A DNA stretch of 64,000 bases from Dasypus novemcinctus (lineage: Eukaryota; Chordata; Mammalia; Cingulata; Dasypodidae). Below are positions 11,768 to 22,883 of the stretch, one piece after another. Below the pieces are notes generated by a model that saw only the letters and a program-made list of their open reading frames with translations, was not told where the DNA came from and did not search any database. Each line of letters opens with the position of its first letter. Positions within the stretch are counted from its first letter, which is position 1. The DNA lies in NCBI RefSeq assembly GCF_030445035.2, contig NC_080677.1, positions 26,733,513 through 26,797,512 of the forward strand, in the 5' to 3' direction. The position numbers were made by a program, and so were the translations under genes.

Positions 11768-12127
11768 TGGGAAACGGACTTGGCCCAGTGGTTAGGGCGT
11801 CTGTCTACCACATGGGAGGTCCGCGGTTCAAACCCCAGGCCTCCTTGACCCGTGTGGAGCTGGCCCATGCGCAGTGCTGATGCGCGCAAGGAGTGCCCTG
11901 CCACGCAAGGGTGTCCCCGGCGTAGGGGAGCCCCACGTGCAAGGAGTGCACCCCGTAAGGAGAGCCGCCCAGCGCAAAAGAAAGTGCAGCCTGCCCAGGA
12001 ATGGCACCGCCCACACTTCCTGTGCCGCTGACGACAACAGAAGCCGACAAAGAAACAAGACGCAGCAAATAGACACCGAGAACAGGCAACCTGGGGAATT
12101 AAATAAATAAATCTTTAAAAAAAAAAA
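11768..12127 (+). mobile_element. DAS-SINE, chimeric type, full length
   Basis: A textbook copy. The head is TGGGAAACGGACTTGGCCCA, with an A-box-like TTGGCCCAGTGG and B box GGTTCAAACCC. The GC-rich domain holds two 'GCAAGGAGTGC' repeats (11884 and 11937), and the tail is 'aaataaataaatctttaaaaaaa'. The 16-bp duplication AAGAATAACCAAATGA at 11752-11767 and 12128-12143 is exact, defining both ends. Confidence 0.97.
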
Positions 12128-12176
12128 AAGAATAACCAAATGAGTAAAAAGACAGATGAAAATAAGATAGACATAT

Positions 12177-12649
12177 TGTAGCAGTTTGATATAACTGATG
12201 AATTCCAAAAAGAAATCTTGGATTATGCTTGTAATCTGATCTGTACCTGGGCTGTGCCTGTATCCTTGGTGGGTGGGGACTCACAGATAAAAGGCATAGC
12301 AAAGAACAGAGTTGAGGGTTTTTAATGTTGGAGTTTTGATTTTGGAGTTTGATACTGAAGACTTAAACTGCAGCCCCAGAAAGTCAGCACGCAGAAGAAA
12401 GAAAAGCCAGCCCCAGGAAGGAAGGAACCTTGAAGCCAGAGTAAAGCAAGTTCCAGGAATGTAGGATCCCAGGAAGCCTGAACCCTCCAGACGTCGGCAG
12501 CCATCTTGCTTCAAATAGACTTTGGTGAGGGAAGTAACTTATGCTTTATGGCCTGGTATCTGTAAGCTCCTACCCCAAATAAATACCCTTTATAAAAACC
12601 AACCAATTTCTGATATTTTGCATCAGCACCCCTTTGGCAGACTAATACA
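12177..12649 (+). mobile_element. ERVL/MaLR-like solo LTR
   Basis: The element begins TGTAGCAGTTTGATATAA and ends GGCAGACTAATACA, the TG...CA ends of an LTR. 'ACTAATACA' is the classic MaLR-type terminus. Inside are a TATA-like 'agataaaaggcatagc' near 12285 and a polyadenylation signal AATAAATACCC near 12580. The flanking 5-bp repeats (CATAT and CTTAC) are degenerate. It is non-coding and belongs to the same family as 52117-52783 and 56657-57345. Confidence 0.75.
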
Positions 12650-12966
12650 CTTACGAAAACCAAAGTACAAAATGGTGGAAGTAAGTAATGCATTTCTATT
12701 AATATTATTGAATGTGAATAGATTAAACACCCCAATCAAAAGATACAGGCTGACACAATGGATTAAAAAAAACCATGAGCCTTCCCTATGCTGCCTACAG
12801 AGACTCACCTTAGACCCTGGGATATAAACTGGCTGAAAGTGAGAGGCTGGAAAGATATTCTAGGCAAACAGTAACCAAAAAAGAACAAGGGCAGCTATAC
12901 TAATATCAGCTAAAACAGACTTTACATGCACAAATGTTTGAAGAGATACAGAAGGTCATTATATGT

Positions 12967-13256
12967 GGGAGGTGTGGGGAGCTGGGCATATGGAAATCCC
13001 CTATATCTCTGTAACACTGATGTAATCTAAGTTTTTTTATTTGTAAAGATTTATTTTATTTAACCCACCTCTCTCCCCCCTTGCCATTGTGTGCAGTTGC
13101 TATCTGCTTTCTGTGTCTGTTTGTTCTCTGTGTCTGCTCATCTTCTCTTGAGGAGTCATTGGAAACTGAACCCAGGACCTCCCATGTGGTAGGCAGAAAC
13201 CCAATTGCTTGAGCCACATCCACTTCCCCTAAGTATCTTTTAAGAAAAATGTGGAA
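12967..13256 (+). repeat. 3' end of the unnamed poly(A)-tailed repeat, split by a SINE
   Basis: The 'gggcatatggaaatcccctatat' and 'gatgtaatctaagt' phrases match the 3' end of the repeat at 40338-40956. A SINE at 13033-13228 splits it, after which 'ctaagtatcttttaagaaaaa' resumes. The fragment is inserted in the L1 endonuclease region. Confidence 0.65.
13033..13228 (-). mobile_element. DAS-SINE, short tRNA-domain type
   Basis: The minus-strand copy has a pyrimidine-rich left end and a head whose complement is GGGAAGTGGATGTGGCTCAA, with the B-box complement 'aaactgaacccaggacc'. A 6-bp duplication CTAAGT occurs at 13027-13032 and 13229-13234. The GC-rich domain is absent, so this is the simpler class. 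Confidence 0.88.
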
Positions 13257-14353
13257 AAAAAAGGCGATTATATATTATAAAAAGGACAATCCACCAGGAA
13301 GAAATAACAGTAAAAATTACCTATGCACCTAACCAGGATGCCCCAAAATATATGAGGCAAATGCTGGCAAAACTAAAGGAAGAAACAGACACCTCTATAA
13401 CAACCACTGGAAACTTCAACATACCACTCAAATCATTAGATAGAACAACTAGACAGAAGGTCAACAAGGAAAAGAGAACTTGAACAATACAATAAATAAG
13501 CTAGACCTAACAGACATATACCGAACATTAAATCCCAAATCATCAGGTTATACATTATTCTCAAGTGCTCACGGATCTTTCTCCAATAGACTACATGTTA
13601 GGTCACAAGGCAGGTCTCAATATATATAAAAAGACTGAAATTATACAAAGCACCTTCTCAGATCATAATGGAATGAAACTGGAAATCAATAAGAGATGAA
13701 AAGGGGAAAATTTGTGAATGTGTGGAGGCTAAACAACACACTCCTAAATCATCAGTGAGTCAAAGAAGATACTATAAGTGGAATTAGTAAATATATTGAG
13801 AGGAATGAAAACAAGAACATAACTTATCAAAATTTATGGGATATAATGAAGGCAGTACTGAGAGGGATATTCAGAGCCCTAAACATCTATATTAAAAAAG
13901 AGCTAAAATCAAAGATCTAACTGAACAACTGGAGAAACTAGAAAAAGAACAGCAAACTATTCTCAAAGCAAGCAGAAGAAACAATAAAGATCAGAGCAGA
14001 AATAAATGGAATTCAGAAAAAAAAAAAAAAGAAACAAAACCAAAACCAAAAGTTGGTTCCTTGAGAAGATCAATAACACTTTCAAACCCTTAGCTAGACT
14101 AACAAAGAAAAAAAAAAAAGAGAAGATATAAATAAATAAAATCAGATGAAAGTGGGAAGCTACAACCAACCCCACAGAAATAAAAGGATAAGAGGATATT
14201 ATGAGAAACTATGCCAACAAACTAGACAATCTAGATTAATAGAAAATTTTCCAGAAACACACAACAAACATTCTAACACTACAAGAAATATAAGAATTCA
14301 GCAAATCAATCACATTTAAAGAGACTGAATCCATCATCAAAAATCTCTCAGCA

Positions 14354-14700
14354 TGGGAAGTGGATGTGGATCGACCAGCTGGGCACCTGCCTACCACATG
14401 GGAGGTCTCAGGTTCAGGTTCTGGTGCCTCCTAAAGAAGACAAGGCGACACCCACACCCTGCTGCAATGAGCTAGATGCCTAAAGGAGCAGATGCCATAA
14501 GCCAGCAAATGCCACAAGCCAGTAAATGTCACAAGCCAGCAAATGCCACAGCCCATGGGGAGTGGGAGGTTCCAGGTTTGGTTCCCAGTGCCTCCTGGAG
14601 AAGGCATGCAAACAATGAGCAGAGAGAAGAGAGAACCTTGCGGGGGGGGGGGGGGGGGGGGGGGGGGGGGAGATAAATAAATAAACCTTTAAAATAAAAA
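14354..14700 (+). mobile_element. DAS-SINE dimer with tandem repeat and poly(G)
   Basis: Head GGGAAGTGGATGTGGATCGA, first B-box region near 14410, a 17-bp tandem repeat at 14494-14544, a second tRNA-like unit near 14555-14600, and a run of 29 G at 14642-14670 before the tail. It interrupts L1 ORF2, with related flanks 'tctctcagca' and 'tttcccagca'. Confidence 0.88.
14494..14553 (+). repeat. 17-bp tandem repeat
   Basis: Three full units related to GCCACAAGCCAGCAAAT (14494-14510, 14511-14527, 14528-14544) and a partial fourth lie within the linker of the SINE at 14354-14700. Units differ at one or two positions. Confidence 0.9.
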
Positions 14701-14830
14701 AATTTCCCAGCAAAGAAAGTCCAGGACCAGACGTCTTCACAGGAGAATTCTATCAGGCATTTCAAGAATTAACACTAATCCTGTTTAATCTCTTTCAAAA
14801 AAATTGAAGAGGGAAAATTACCCAACATCT

Positions 14831-15586
14831 TTTTAAAAATAATTTATTTATTTATCTCTCCTCACACCCTTGTTTCCACTTGTTGTGTTTGTTCACCTTC
14901 TCTGTTTCTTTTAGGTGGCATGGGAAGTCGAATCCAGGAACTCCGATGTGGAAGGGAGGTGTGGAATCACTTAAATCACCTCTGCTCTCTGCTTTGTTGT
15001 ATCTCTTGTTATTTTTCCTCTTGTGTCTCTTGTTGTGTCATCTTGTCACGTCAGCTTGCTGTCTTCTTTAGGAGACAATGGGGGGAAGCGGACTTGGCCC
15101 AATGGATAGGGCATCCGCCTACCACGTGGGAGGGCCACGGTTCAAACCCCAGGCCTCCTTGACCCATGTGGAGCTGGCCCATGCGCAGTGCTGATGCACA
15201 CAAGGAGTGCCGTGCCATGCAGAGGGACGTGTCCCCTGCGTAGGAGAGCCCCACACTGCAAGGAGTGTGCTCCGTAAGGAGAGCCACCCAGTGCAAAAGA
15301 AAGTGCAGCCTGCCCAAGAACAGTGTCGCACACACAGAGACCTGACACAGCAAGATGACGCAACAAAAAGAAACACAGATTCCCGGGGCCGCTGATAAGG
15401 ATAGAAGCAGTCACAGAAGAACACACAGCAAATGAACACAAAGAGCATACAACTGGCGGGGTGGGGGTGGAAGGCGGGTGAGAAATAAGTAAATAAATAA
15501 ATCTTAAAAAAAAAAAAAAAAGGAGACATTGGTAACTGAACCACAGACCTCCCATGTGGTAGGCAGGAGCCCAATTGCTTAAGCCA
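14831..15586 (-). mobile_element. DAS-SINE interrupted by another SINE
   Basis: The outer minus-strand element runs 14831-15069 and resumes at 15533-15586, where 'ctgaaccacagacctcccatgtggtaggcagg' is its tRNA-like region. It lacks the last bases of the head and abuts L1 sequence. The interruption is the plus-strand SINE at 15082-15520. CCAACATCT occurs on both sides but also belongs to the L1, so the outer duplication is uncertain. Confidence 0.82.
15082..15520 (+). mobile_element. DAS-SINE nested in another SINE
   Basis: A full chimeric copy starting GGGGAAGCGGACTTGGCCCA and ending in poly(A). It is inserted in the outer SINE with duplications AGGAGACAATGG (15070-15081) and AGGAGACATTGG (15521-15532). 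It is younger than the outer element. Confidence 0.95.
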
Positions 15587-16386
15587 TGAAGCCAACATCT
15601 CCTAATACTACAGGCAGATAAAGAAAATACATGAAAAGAAAATTATAGACCAATCTCTCTAATGAACATAGATACAAATATTCTCAACAAAATACTTGCA
15701 CAACACTGTGATTATATTAAAAGCCATTGATTGTATCTTTGGATATACTGCATGGTATGTGAACACATCTCAATAAAATTGCTTTTAAAGATTCCATTAT
15801 ATAGAACAACATAACATTTTACTGGTATCAATATAATATGAAGATGATTTTCGTACTGATGGTACTTGCACTAAAACTAAGACTACATTTTGTTAACTAC
15901 TTTAAAACTACTGGGGCTTTGCGTAAGTATGTTTATGTATTAACAAAAAGCAGTATATATACACAGCTAAATAATGTAGGGCATTATAGAATCATCTTCT
16001 GGTCAAAAAAAATTTCTTCTAGGAATGAAATGTGAAATGGAAAACACTTATATTTATTTACCTCCATTACTGTTAGTTACACAAATATAGCTGATAAGAC
16101 AATAAAATGGCACTGTTAGAAGGATCTGGCACTCATTGAAACATCATTACTTGCAGATCTATAATGCACAAAATCAAAGTCATCAGATATAGATTCAATG
16201 CAGTTGATTTTTAAGTGTTTCAGACAAGTAAATTAATGCTCTTCTTTTCAAGTAATACCACAATCATTTTGGGAAGCTATTTTATGTGAAGGCAGATATC
16301 TTCAAATGTATTTATTGACTGTGAGCTCCTAGTCAAAAGTGGAAAATGATCATGAAGTATCTTAAATGGATTTGACTTAAAAGGAT

Positions 16387-16531
16387 CTTTTTTTTAGATT
16401 TATTTTGTTTTTTTCCCTTGTGTCTCTTTTTGTGTCAGCTTACGGCGCCCACCCATCATGCCAGCTTGCTGTCTTCTTTAGGAGGCACTGAGAACTGAAC
16501 CATGGACCTTGCCTGAGCCACATCTGCTTCC
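16387..16531 (-). mobile_element. DAS-SINE, short type
   Basis: Minus-strand element of about 145 bp with an exact 11-bp duplication CTTAAAAGGAT at 16376-16386 and 16532-16542. The head complement is GGGAAGCAGATGTGGCTCAG. Part of the tRNA domain is deleted ('catggaccttgcctgagcc'). Confidence 0.93.
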
Positions 16532-16699
16532 CTTAAAAGGATTTTTTATGTTGAAAAACCCCACTGTTATCCTAACCACTTTGGTTAAGTAACACGAATG
16601 TAATTAATATGGGGAAAACTCAACTTTTATAAATTTAAACAAAACTTAGTGATTTTTAAAAAGCCCTCACCTTTACAATAAAAGTTTTTTATTTTACTT

Positions 16700-16812
16700 G
16701 TAATAACCAAAAACTGGAAACCCACACATTCATTAACAGTAGAATGGATAACTAAATCAGTAGAGTCATTGGGCGGGATAAAAAATAAATAAATCTCTTT
16801 AAAAATAATAAT
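16700..16812 (+). repeat. L1 fragment and SINE-tail-like remnant
   Basis: 'aaaaactggaaacccacacattcattaacagtagaatgg' matches the conserved L1 3' region. It is followed by 'aaaaaataaataaatctctttaaaaa', which resembles a DAS tail. Both pieces are short, and their boundaries are uncertain. Confidence 0.5.
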
Positions 16813-17546
16813 AACCGAAGTCTAAAAAGAAATGCATCTATTATTATCTTCAAAGAACAGCAATGAGAATCCCATGGCAACTAACATGTATAAGTTCTCA
16901 TACATAGTTTTTAAAATATAATACCTGGTTTGAAGCATTTAAGACAAACTTTTTCTACATCATACAATAATATGTAATCACATAATAATCTGTAATACAA
17001 AATATCATAATTTTGTAACGCTCAAAATTTAAAGAAGGCAATCAAAAAGTATTGCTAAGTCCTAGTTCTGTACAAGTATAAGAAGTTTAAAGATGAAGAA
17101 AATCATATGAATAAGAGTTTTGAAAACCCTAAAAAAGGGTTTTGTAATTTATTATTACGCAAAAAGGTGATTTGAAAAAAACCTTTTAATTATTTAAAGT
17201 ATAATTACAAAGTATAAAATACAAATATTTTCAGCAAACAGAGTTCATGGGTTTTGATAATTTATATACCCAGGTGGCTATAACTTCATCAAGATATAGA
17301 ACATTTCTATCATCCCAGAAAGTTCTCTCCTGCTCCTGTTCTGATTTCTATCACCATACATCTATTCTGCCTGTCCTTGAATTGTGGGCATATTTCTTTT
17401 TTTTCCCCTCTTTGGATTAAATTTTTTAAGTCATGAGGTAAACAGATACAATAGCAAAGGGTTAAAGAAATAGCTGTATACTTTAAACACTTCTCTTTCT
17501 AGTTTTCATTTATAACTCAGCTGACATTAGACAAATGTTAGCATTG

Positions 17547-17735
17547 TTCTAAGTTCGTATTAACTCATTTTATTATCACACAACCTAAAAGAGTTGGTAC
17601 AATTATTGTCATTGCCACTTTACTGATGGAGAACCTAAGGCACTGAATGGTTAAGTAATTTACCCATCGTCTTTGAGCTATATGTGACAGAGCTTGGCAT
17701 CAATCCCAGGCAGTCTGGCTCTAGAGCATAGAAGT
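17547..17735 (-). mobile_element. MIR SINE
   Basis: The plus strand matches an antisense MIR: 'tgttctaagt...attaactcattttattatcacac', a 'gccactttactgatggagaacctaaggc' core, 'ttaagtaatttaccca' and 'caggcagtctggctctagagc'. It is an ancient mammal-wide SINE relic. Confidence 0.8.
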
Positions 17736-18242
17736 CCTTATACCCTTTATTTACAGCATAGCTCTGTCTAGCCCATTTTACAGTTTAGGATGATTTTTGA
17801 TAACTTGCCTTGAATTTCCTTCCTGCAATATTTGTCCATTGTCTAGACTAGTGATTCTCGACAGGGCTGTACATCGACGGGGGCGTTGATCCTTCTTCCC
17901 CAGGGATGATTTTTCAAGCTGTGGGAGCCTTTTCTCCCCAGTGGTTCAGGTTCCTTGCACACATATGAATCTGCCTCTCCCAACCACTTGCTTGTGAAAA
18001 CACTGTTTTTGCAAAGAACTGTGCCATATGGCTTCTGTTCTTCTAGTTTATCTAGAATCTCAGGACTGGTTAGCAGTGCTCCCTTATCTTTAGCTGTAGT
18101 TCAGCTCTCTTGAGTATGATTGTTCTAGCCCTGGGATGGCTAGAAATATTTAAAACAAAGCTAAGGAGTGGAAATGTTGTCTTACTCTCTACTTCTTTGT
18201 AATTTTCAGTACCTTATGGTTTCTGACCTGAATTTGCAAAGC

Positions 18243-18338
18243 AAATGGGAAAACTGAGGCTCAGAGAGATGAAGTAACTGGCTGGGTAGCACAGCTAAAT
18301 AGACAAGTTGGGATCTGAACCTGGGTCTTTCTGCTTTC
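18243..18338 (-). mobile_element. MIR fragment
   Basis: 'aaatgggaaaactgaggctcagagag', 'gaagtaactgg' and 'gatctgaacctgggtctttctgc' match the antisense MIR core and tRNA end. It is truncated, and a DAS-SINE follows at its right edge. Confidence 0.75.
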
Positions 18339-18769
18339 TGTTTTTTTTTGTTTTTTTTTTTAATAAAGATTGACTGACTGATTGATTTATCTATCTCCTC
18401 TCCCCACCCCCCGCCCTGGTTGTCTGTTCTCTGTGTCTATTTGCAGCGTCCGCTTCTGTCGTTGTCAGCAGCACAGGAATCTGGGCTTCTTTTTGTTGTT
18501 TCATCTTGTTGTGTCAGCTCTCCATGTGGGTGGTGCCATTCTTAGGCAGGCTGCAAGTTCTTTCGCGCTGGGTGGCTCTCCTTATGGGGAGCACTCCTTG
18601 TGCTTGGGGTTCCCCTACACAGGGGACACCCTGGGTGGCACAGCACTCCTTGTGTGCATCAGCACTGCCATGGGCCAGATGCACACGGGTCAAGGAGGCC
18701 AGGGGTTTGAACCGCGGACCTCCCATGTGGTAGACAGACGCCCTAACCACTGGGCCAAGTCTGTTTCCC
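18339..18769 (-). mobile_element. DAS-SINE, chimeric type
   Basis: A long poly(T) start, GC-rich domain and tRNA-like head in minus orientation. The 13-bp duplication TCTTTCTGCTTTC at 18326-18338 recurs as TCTTTCTACTTTC at 18770-18782. Confidence 0.95.
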
Positions 18770-18782
18770 TCTTTCTACTTTC

Positions 18783-19737
18783 AAAGCTTACATTTTTGAC
18801 AGTGTATCATTATGCCACTCCATCGTCTCTCATGTCACAGAACACATGCCTTGGCCACACTTATCTTCTTGCTCTTCTCCTGGTTCCTAGCCTTTTTGCA
18901 CTTTTCTGGCTTTGCTCACATAGAGTCTACCATCTCTTCATCTCCATGGCTGAATTTGTACTCATGTCAAATGATGTATACATCTCTGACGAATCCTTTT
19001 ATCACCCCAATCCATCCAGTGGGGTTGACTTTCTTGAGCACTGTAGCAGGACTGGGGGACATGGTACCCTGCATACATTTCTCTGATCTCTTTTGTGGGC
19101 AAGGATGGTATAATATACATTTTCCTAGTCTTTGGAGTACCTAACACTCCCTCTCAAGGGTTATGAACCAAATGCCCATAGAGAGCTGGCAGACCATAAG
19201 TGAACAAATAAGGCTGGTGGGGAGATATTTTCTTGAAATATGGACCTTTTGTTCTATCTCCTGTTTGCCCCTTTTTGTTAGAGATGCAATTCTTTACTGA
19301 GTGAAAGACAACACAAGTACAATGCCAAAGGGCAAACCTACATTCAGCCACAGCATTGGGAACACAATAGGGAGTGAGTGGTAGGGACTGAGGCAGCTGG
19401 GAGAACACAAGTCCTCTCTTAAGGGGAGCAGTCACTGCTCAGCTTCAGTCACTTCCACCAGATGAGAAGTTAGGCCTGACATGGCTGCATGTTAAGACTT
19501 TTCAAGAAAAGCAGTAAATTGTGCAAGATCAACTGATTTTTTTTTTTTTTTTTACCACTGGTAGCTGAAAAAAATATTTTTCATTATTTGTGCCAGAACA
19601 AAACAAAACAAAACAAACAAAATACCAACCCCCCAAAAACAAACAAAAAGCAAATCCATAGGCTGAGGTTGTGGAGCTGCAGTCCCAAATACCCTTATTA
19701 GGAGTGTTAGAGCAAGAAATCTTAAATTATCTAGCCC
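18783..19737. other. AVL9 intron 1 sequence, nothing recognised
   Basis: Unique-looking AT-rich sequence with a poly(T) run near 19540 and a (CAAAA)-type run near 19605-19650. Short open frames here show no recognisable domain. Confidence 0.5.
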
Positions 19738-19920
19738 AGTGGCTTCCAAACGCCAGCCCCTGAAATGGCTACATCAGAATACCTGAGCAGATCTAGAAAA
19801 ATGCAGAAAATACAGATTCCAGGACCCAGATCCTTGAATCTATGGAATAAGAATCTCTGGGCTGGCCCCTGGGCATGTACGGATTTTCAAAGCTCTCTAG
19901 GTGCTTTAGCCAGGTCTACT
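19738..19920. mobile_element. MER5-like hAT remnant
   Basis: It starts CAGTGGCTTCC and contains 'catcagaatacctgagcag', 'atacagattccaggaccc' and 'gaataagaatctctggg', the MER5 interior pattern. The right end near 'ctctctaggtgct' is degraded. Ancient relic. Confidence 0.7.
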
Positions 19921-20107
19921 CCCAGTAAGGAATTTCCTAACTTCCCTGATAACCACAGTCCCTGAGGCTCTGGTTAAAACACACAGCTAGCTTCACAGTG
20001 GTGGGCATGTTTCTGAATGTAGCATCTGATGATGGTCATTCAGTAAATGCTTTTTTATTTAATCTTAGAATTTTGGAAGCAGATGGATTCTTAGCAATCA
20101 TCTATTG

Positions 20108-20226
20108 TAAAATTCTCCCTTTATAGACTAAGAAATTAACATCTATAAACATAAGACAACTTGCCCCAAGTTACACACCTAAGAACCACCTGGGCCAAGG
20201 TCAAACTCAGGTCTCTTGACCCCCAG
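20108..20226 (-). mobile_element. MIR fragment
   Basis: 'tatagactaagaaatta', 'aacttgccccaagttacacacc' and 'tcaaactcaggtctcttgac' follow the order of an antisense MIR. The copy is diverged. Confidence 0.6.
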
Positions 20227-20543
20227 ATATAATTTGCTATGGATCAATTAGAGAATGGTAAAAGAAAATTCATTAGACCTGAGAGTACAAAGGGATATTA
20301 GGAACTGTTATATACAGGAATGTTATATATAAAGTTCCTCTACCAGAGGAGAGATAGATGAGATTTGTACAAAGCATAAGGATGAATGACAAAGACTTTT
20401 AAGGACTGGGGTACTCAATGAGATGATATATTTATCTCCAGGTTATGTAAATATATTCAAAGATAATATCAAAACTACAAAAACATTTTCTTCACGAATA
20501 AATTAGAAACTTACTAACAAATTACTTAACCCATTTTTATTTT

Positions 20544-20955
20544 TTAATTTTTTAAAAGATTTATTTTTATTTCTCACCCCTCCCCCCCGCCCCAGTTGTC
20601 TGTTCTCTGTGTCCATTTGCTGCATGTTCTTTTTGTCTGCTTCTGTTGTTGTCAGCGGCACTGGAATCTGTATTTCTTTTGTTGTCATCTTGTGTGTCAG
20701 CTCTCCCTGTGCGCGGTACCATTCCTGGGCAGGCTGAACTTTTCTTTCACGCTGGGCGGCTCCCCTTATGGGGCGCGCTCCTTGCACATGGGGCTCCCCT
20801 ACGTGCGGGACACCCCTGCATGGCAGGGCACTCCTTGCACGCATCAGCACTGCACATAGGCCAGCTCCACACGGAGCAAGGAGACCCCGGGACTGAACCG
20901 CGGGCCTCCCATGTGGTAGGCGGACGCCCTAACCACGGGGCCAAGTCCGCTTCCT
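20544..20955 (-). mobile_element. DAS-SINE, chimeric type
   Basis: Complete minus-strand element with head complement GGAAGCGGACTTGGCCCCGT. Imperfect duplications CCCATTTTTATTTT (20530-20543) and CCAATTTTTATTTT (near 20957-20970) bracket it. Confidence 0.94.
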
Positions 20956-21014
20956 ACCAATTTTTATTTTAATGAACCTTACCCTAGCAATCTTTTATCC
21001 ATCAATTCACTTTT

Positions 21015-21190
21015 TTTTAAACAAATAAATTTTCTTGATACATAGTAATAGAGCATACAATTCAAAGTGTACGGTCAGTCGTACTTGGTATAATCATATA
21101 GTTGTATATTCATCACTTCAGTCATTATTAGAACATTTTCATTATTTCAATAATAATAATAAAAACCAGACAGACAAACAAGAAAATTCT
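21015..21190. repeat. Unnamed dispersed repeat (pair with 28520-28745)
   Basis: This segment and 28520-28745 share the order 'tgatacatagtaatagagcat', 'caaagtgtac', 'tataatcatatagttgt', 'catcac' and 'attttcattattccag/tcaat'. They look like two old copies of the same interspersed repeat, possibly an L1 3' end in antisense. The family is not named. Confidence 0.5.
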
Positions 21191-21424
21191 TCATCTCTCG
21201 ATCTCTGTGCTTCCCCTGCCATACATAGCTGCAATCTGGCTATTCTGGCACATTTATTTATTTATCTTTAAAGTCGTTTTCTTGAGATATATTCACATAC
21301 AACACACATTAAAAATTAAAATCACCTCACAATTTATTCATGTTTTGAAGTTTTAGTAGTGATTTTGGTTGTTAATATTCTGTTGAAATGGTGAACCATA
21401 ATTTATTTGTCCCCAAATATTTTT

Positions 21425-21545
21425 ATTTTTTTAATTAAAGGTAATAGATCACAAGGAATGTTACATTAAAAAACATTAAAAAAACAAGAAACATAAGAGG
21501 TTTCCATATAACCCACTCCCTACCCCCCACCACATCATTTTTGTA
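21425..21545 (-). repeat. Truncated copy of the unnamed poly(A)-tailed repeat
   Basis: The plus strand reads 'aggtaatagatcacaaggaatg', 'ttacatta', 'agaggtttccatataaccc' and 'cccaccacatca', matching the tail ends of the repeats at 35774 and 46013 in the same antisense orientation. Only the last ~110 bp are present. Confidence 0.65.
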
Positions 21546-22639
21546 AATTGTATTTTTTTGGAAGATATATATATCATCAAGTCACTTTTAACATTTCGAC
21601 ATTGAGCTTACAGGTGGCAATAAAGATACTCCAATTTCTGAAGTCTAACAAATTACTCATATCACCTCTGAAGGCCACAGGAGTAGATATAGCTTTTATT
21701 AAGAATTCTGCAGTCAATTCAAGATATATGAATACACAGTATACCTTGTGATAATGAACATCAGCGAGATGAAGAAAATTCAAGTAGAGAGGTCCATATT
21801 TCAAATCTAAGTGGACAACAAAGCATAATTTATCCAGAAGTCAGACTCTGGACAACTAAATCACTTATAACACTTTTAAGAACCAGAAAAAAGTGAGCAA
21901 AGTGCCAGCCTAACCAGCGATCTTAAAGCTCCCTACAAAATACTAAGAAACCTTCAGGTCTTCTTTCAAAACCTTTGACTTAGTCATTTCATTTTATATA
22001 CAGTTCTAATAGATTTAGCATACTTGGTCTCCTAGTCCATGGAAGGAAAGCAACCAAAAAATGGGAAAGTAGGTTGGGTAAGTTGAAACTTAACAACGCT
22101 ATGTATAGGGTCAGCCCTAAGAAGCGACTGCTAACATCTGTCATCACCCTCTCTGGGACTGGCAGCAACAGACCAGCCGACTCAGAGGCACGTGCAAAGC
22201 AGTCTGTACATTAAAATTATCTGAGAATGTCGCAGTACCATGAATGATATTTATTATGAAGAGTCATCCAGCCTAACTTAAACATTCAATATACTGTTTC
22301 AAAATCCATTTTAATGAGATCTCCATGAAGAAATGGCTAAAACACAGTCTCACTTAAAAAAAAAAAAGTTAAGATTTAGCCATAAGGATGTTATTGCAGC
22401 ACTGTTAAAATAGTTAAAAATTCAAATACTGCCGGTGTGAGACCAGTTAAATTACAGAATTTACATAAAACAATGTACTATTAAGCAATTTAAATAATAT
22501 GTAATTTAATATTAATATAGAAAGATATTAACAGTCATAAAAATTATAACATTTTTGAGCAAAAGCTCTATGAATCTATAGAAAAATAAATGGAGGGATA
22601 TTTATCAAGGTATTAAGAGCAGCATTCTTTACCACACCA

Positions 22640-22745
22640 ATGCAAGGCTGATAATGGGAAGGGGGGAATATAGGGGAACCCTATATTTCATGTATGATTG
22701 CTCTGTAAACCTACAAATTCTCTAATTCACAAAAAAAATTTAAGA
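22640..22745 (+). mobile_element. L1 3' UTR fragment
   Basis: 'caccaatgcaaggctgataatggg', 'ggggaaccctatatttcatg', 'tatgattgctctgtaaacctac' and an A-rich end match the terminal xenarthran L1 3' UTR. It is short and 5'-truncated. Confidence 0.65.
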
Positions 22746-22883
22746 GATTTCTTTAGATACAAGATTATAAGTACTATATTTTCTCATTTTTCTATTACAG
22801 TGAGCACATATTACTTATCATAAGGTATGTTTAATATTAAGACTAGCTGGAACACAACTTAAACATCAAAAATATCTATTTAG

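Larger units (their letters stand above)
11711..15795 (+). mobile_element. L1 retrotransposon with internal deletion, heavily nested
   Basis: The L1 starts in the end of ORF1, passes through the ORF1-ORF2 junction and the ORF2 endonuclease and early reverse-transcriptase regions, then jumps near 15700 directly to a 3' UTR end ('aaaagccattgattgtatc' to 'caataaaattgc'). It is interrupted by a SINE at 11768-12127, an LTR at 12177-12649, a poly(A)-tailed repeat end plus SINE at 12967-13256, a SINE at 14354-14700 and a nested SINE pair at 14831-15586. Many stops and frameshifts make it non-functional. Confidence 0.9.

Noticed and set aside
17846..17960. Possible MER5/MER58-like DNA transposon
   Set aside because: Only the 'actagtgattctcgac' start is suggestive. 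The other end is not convincing.
18382..19086. 234-codon plus-strand open frame
   Set aside because: The first half is antisense DAS-SINE and the rest is unique intron with no recognisable domain.
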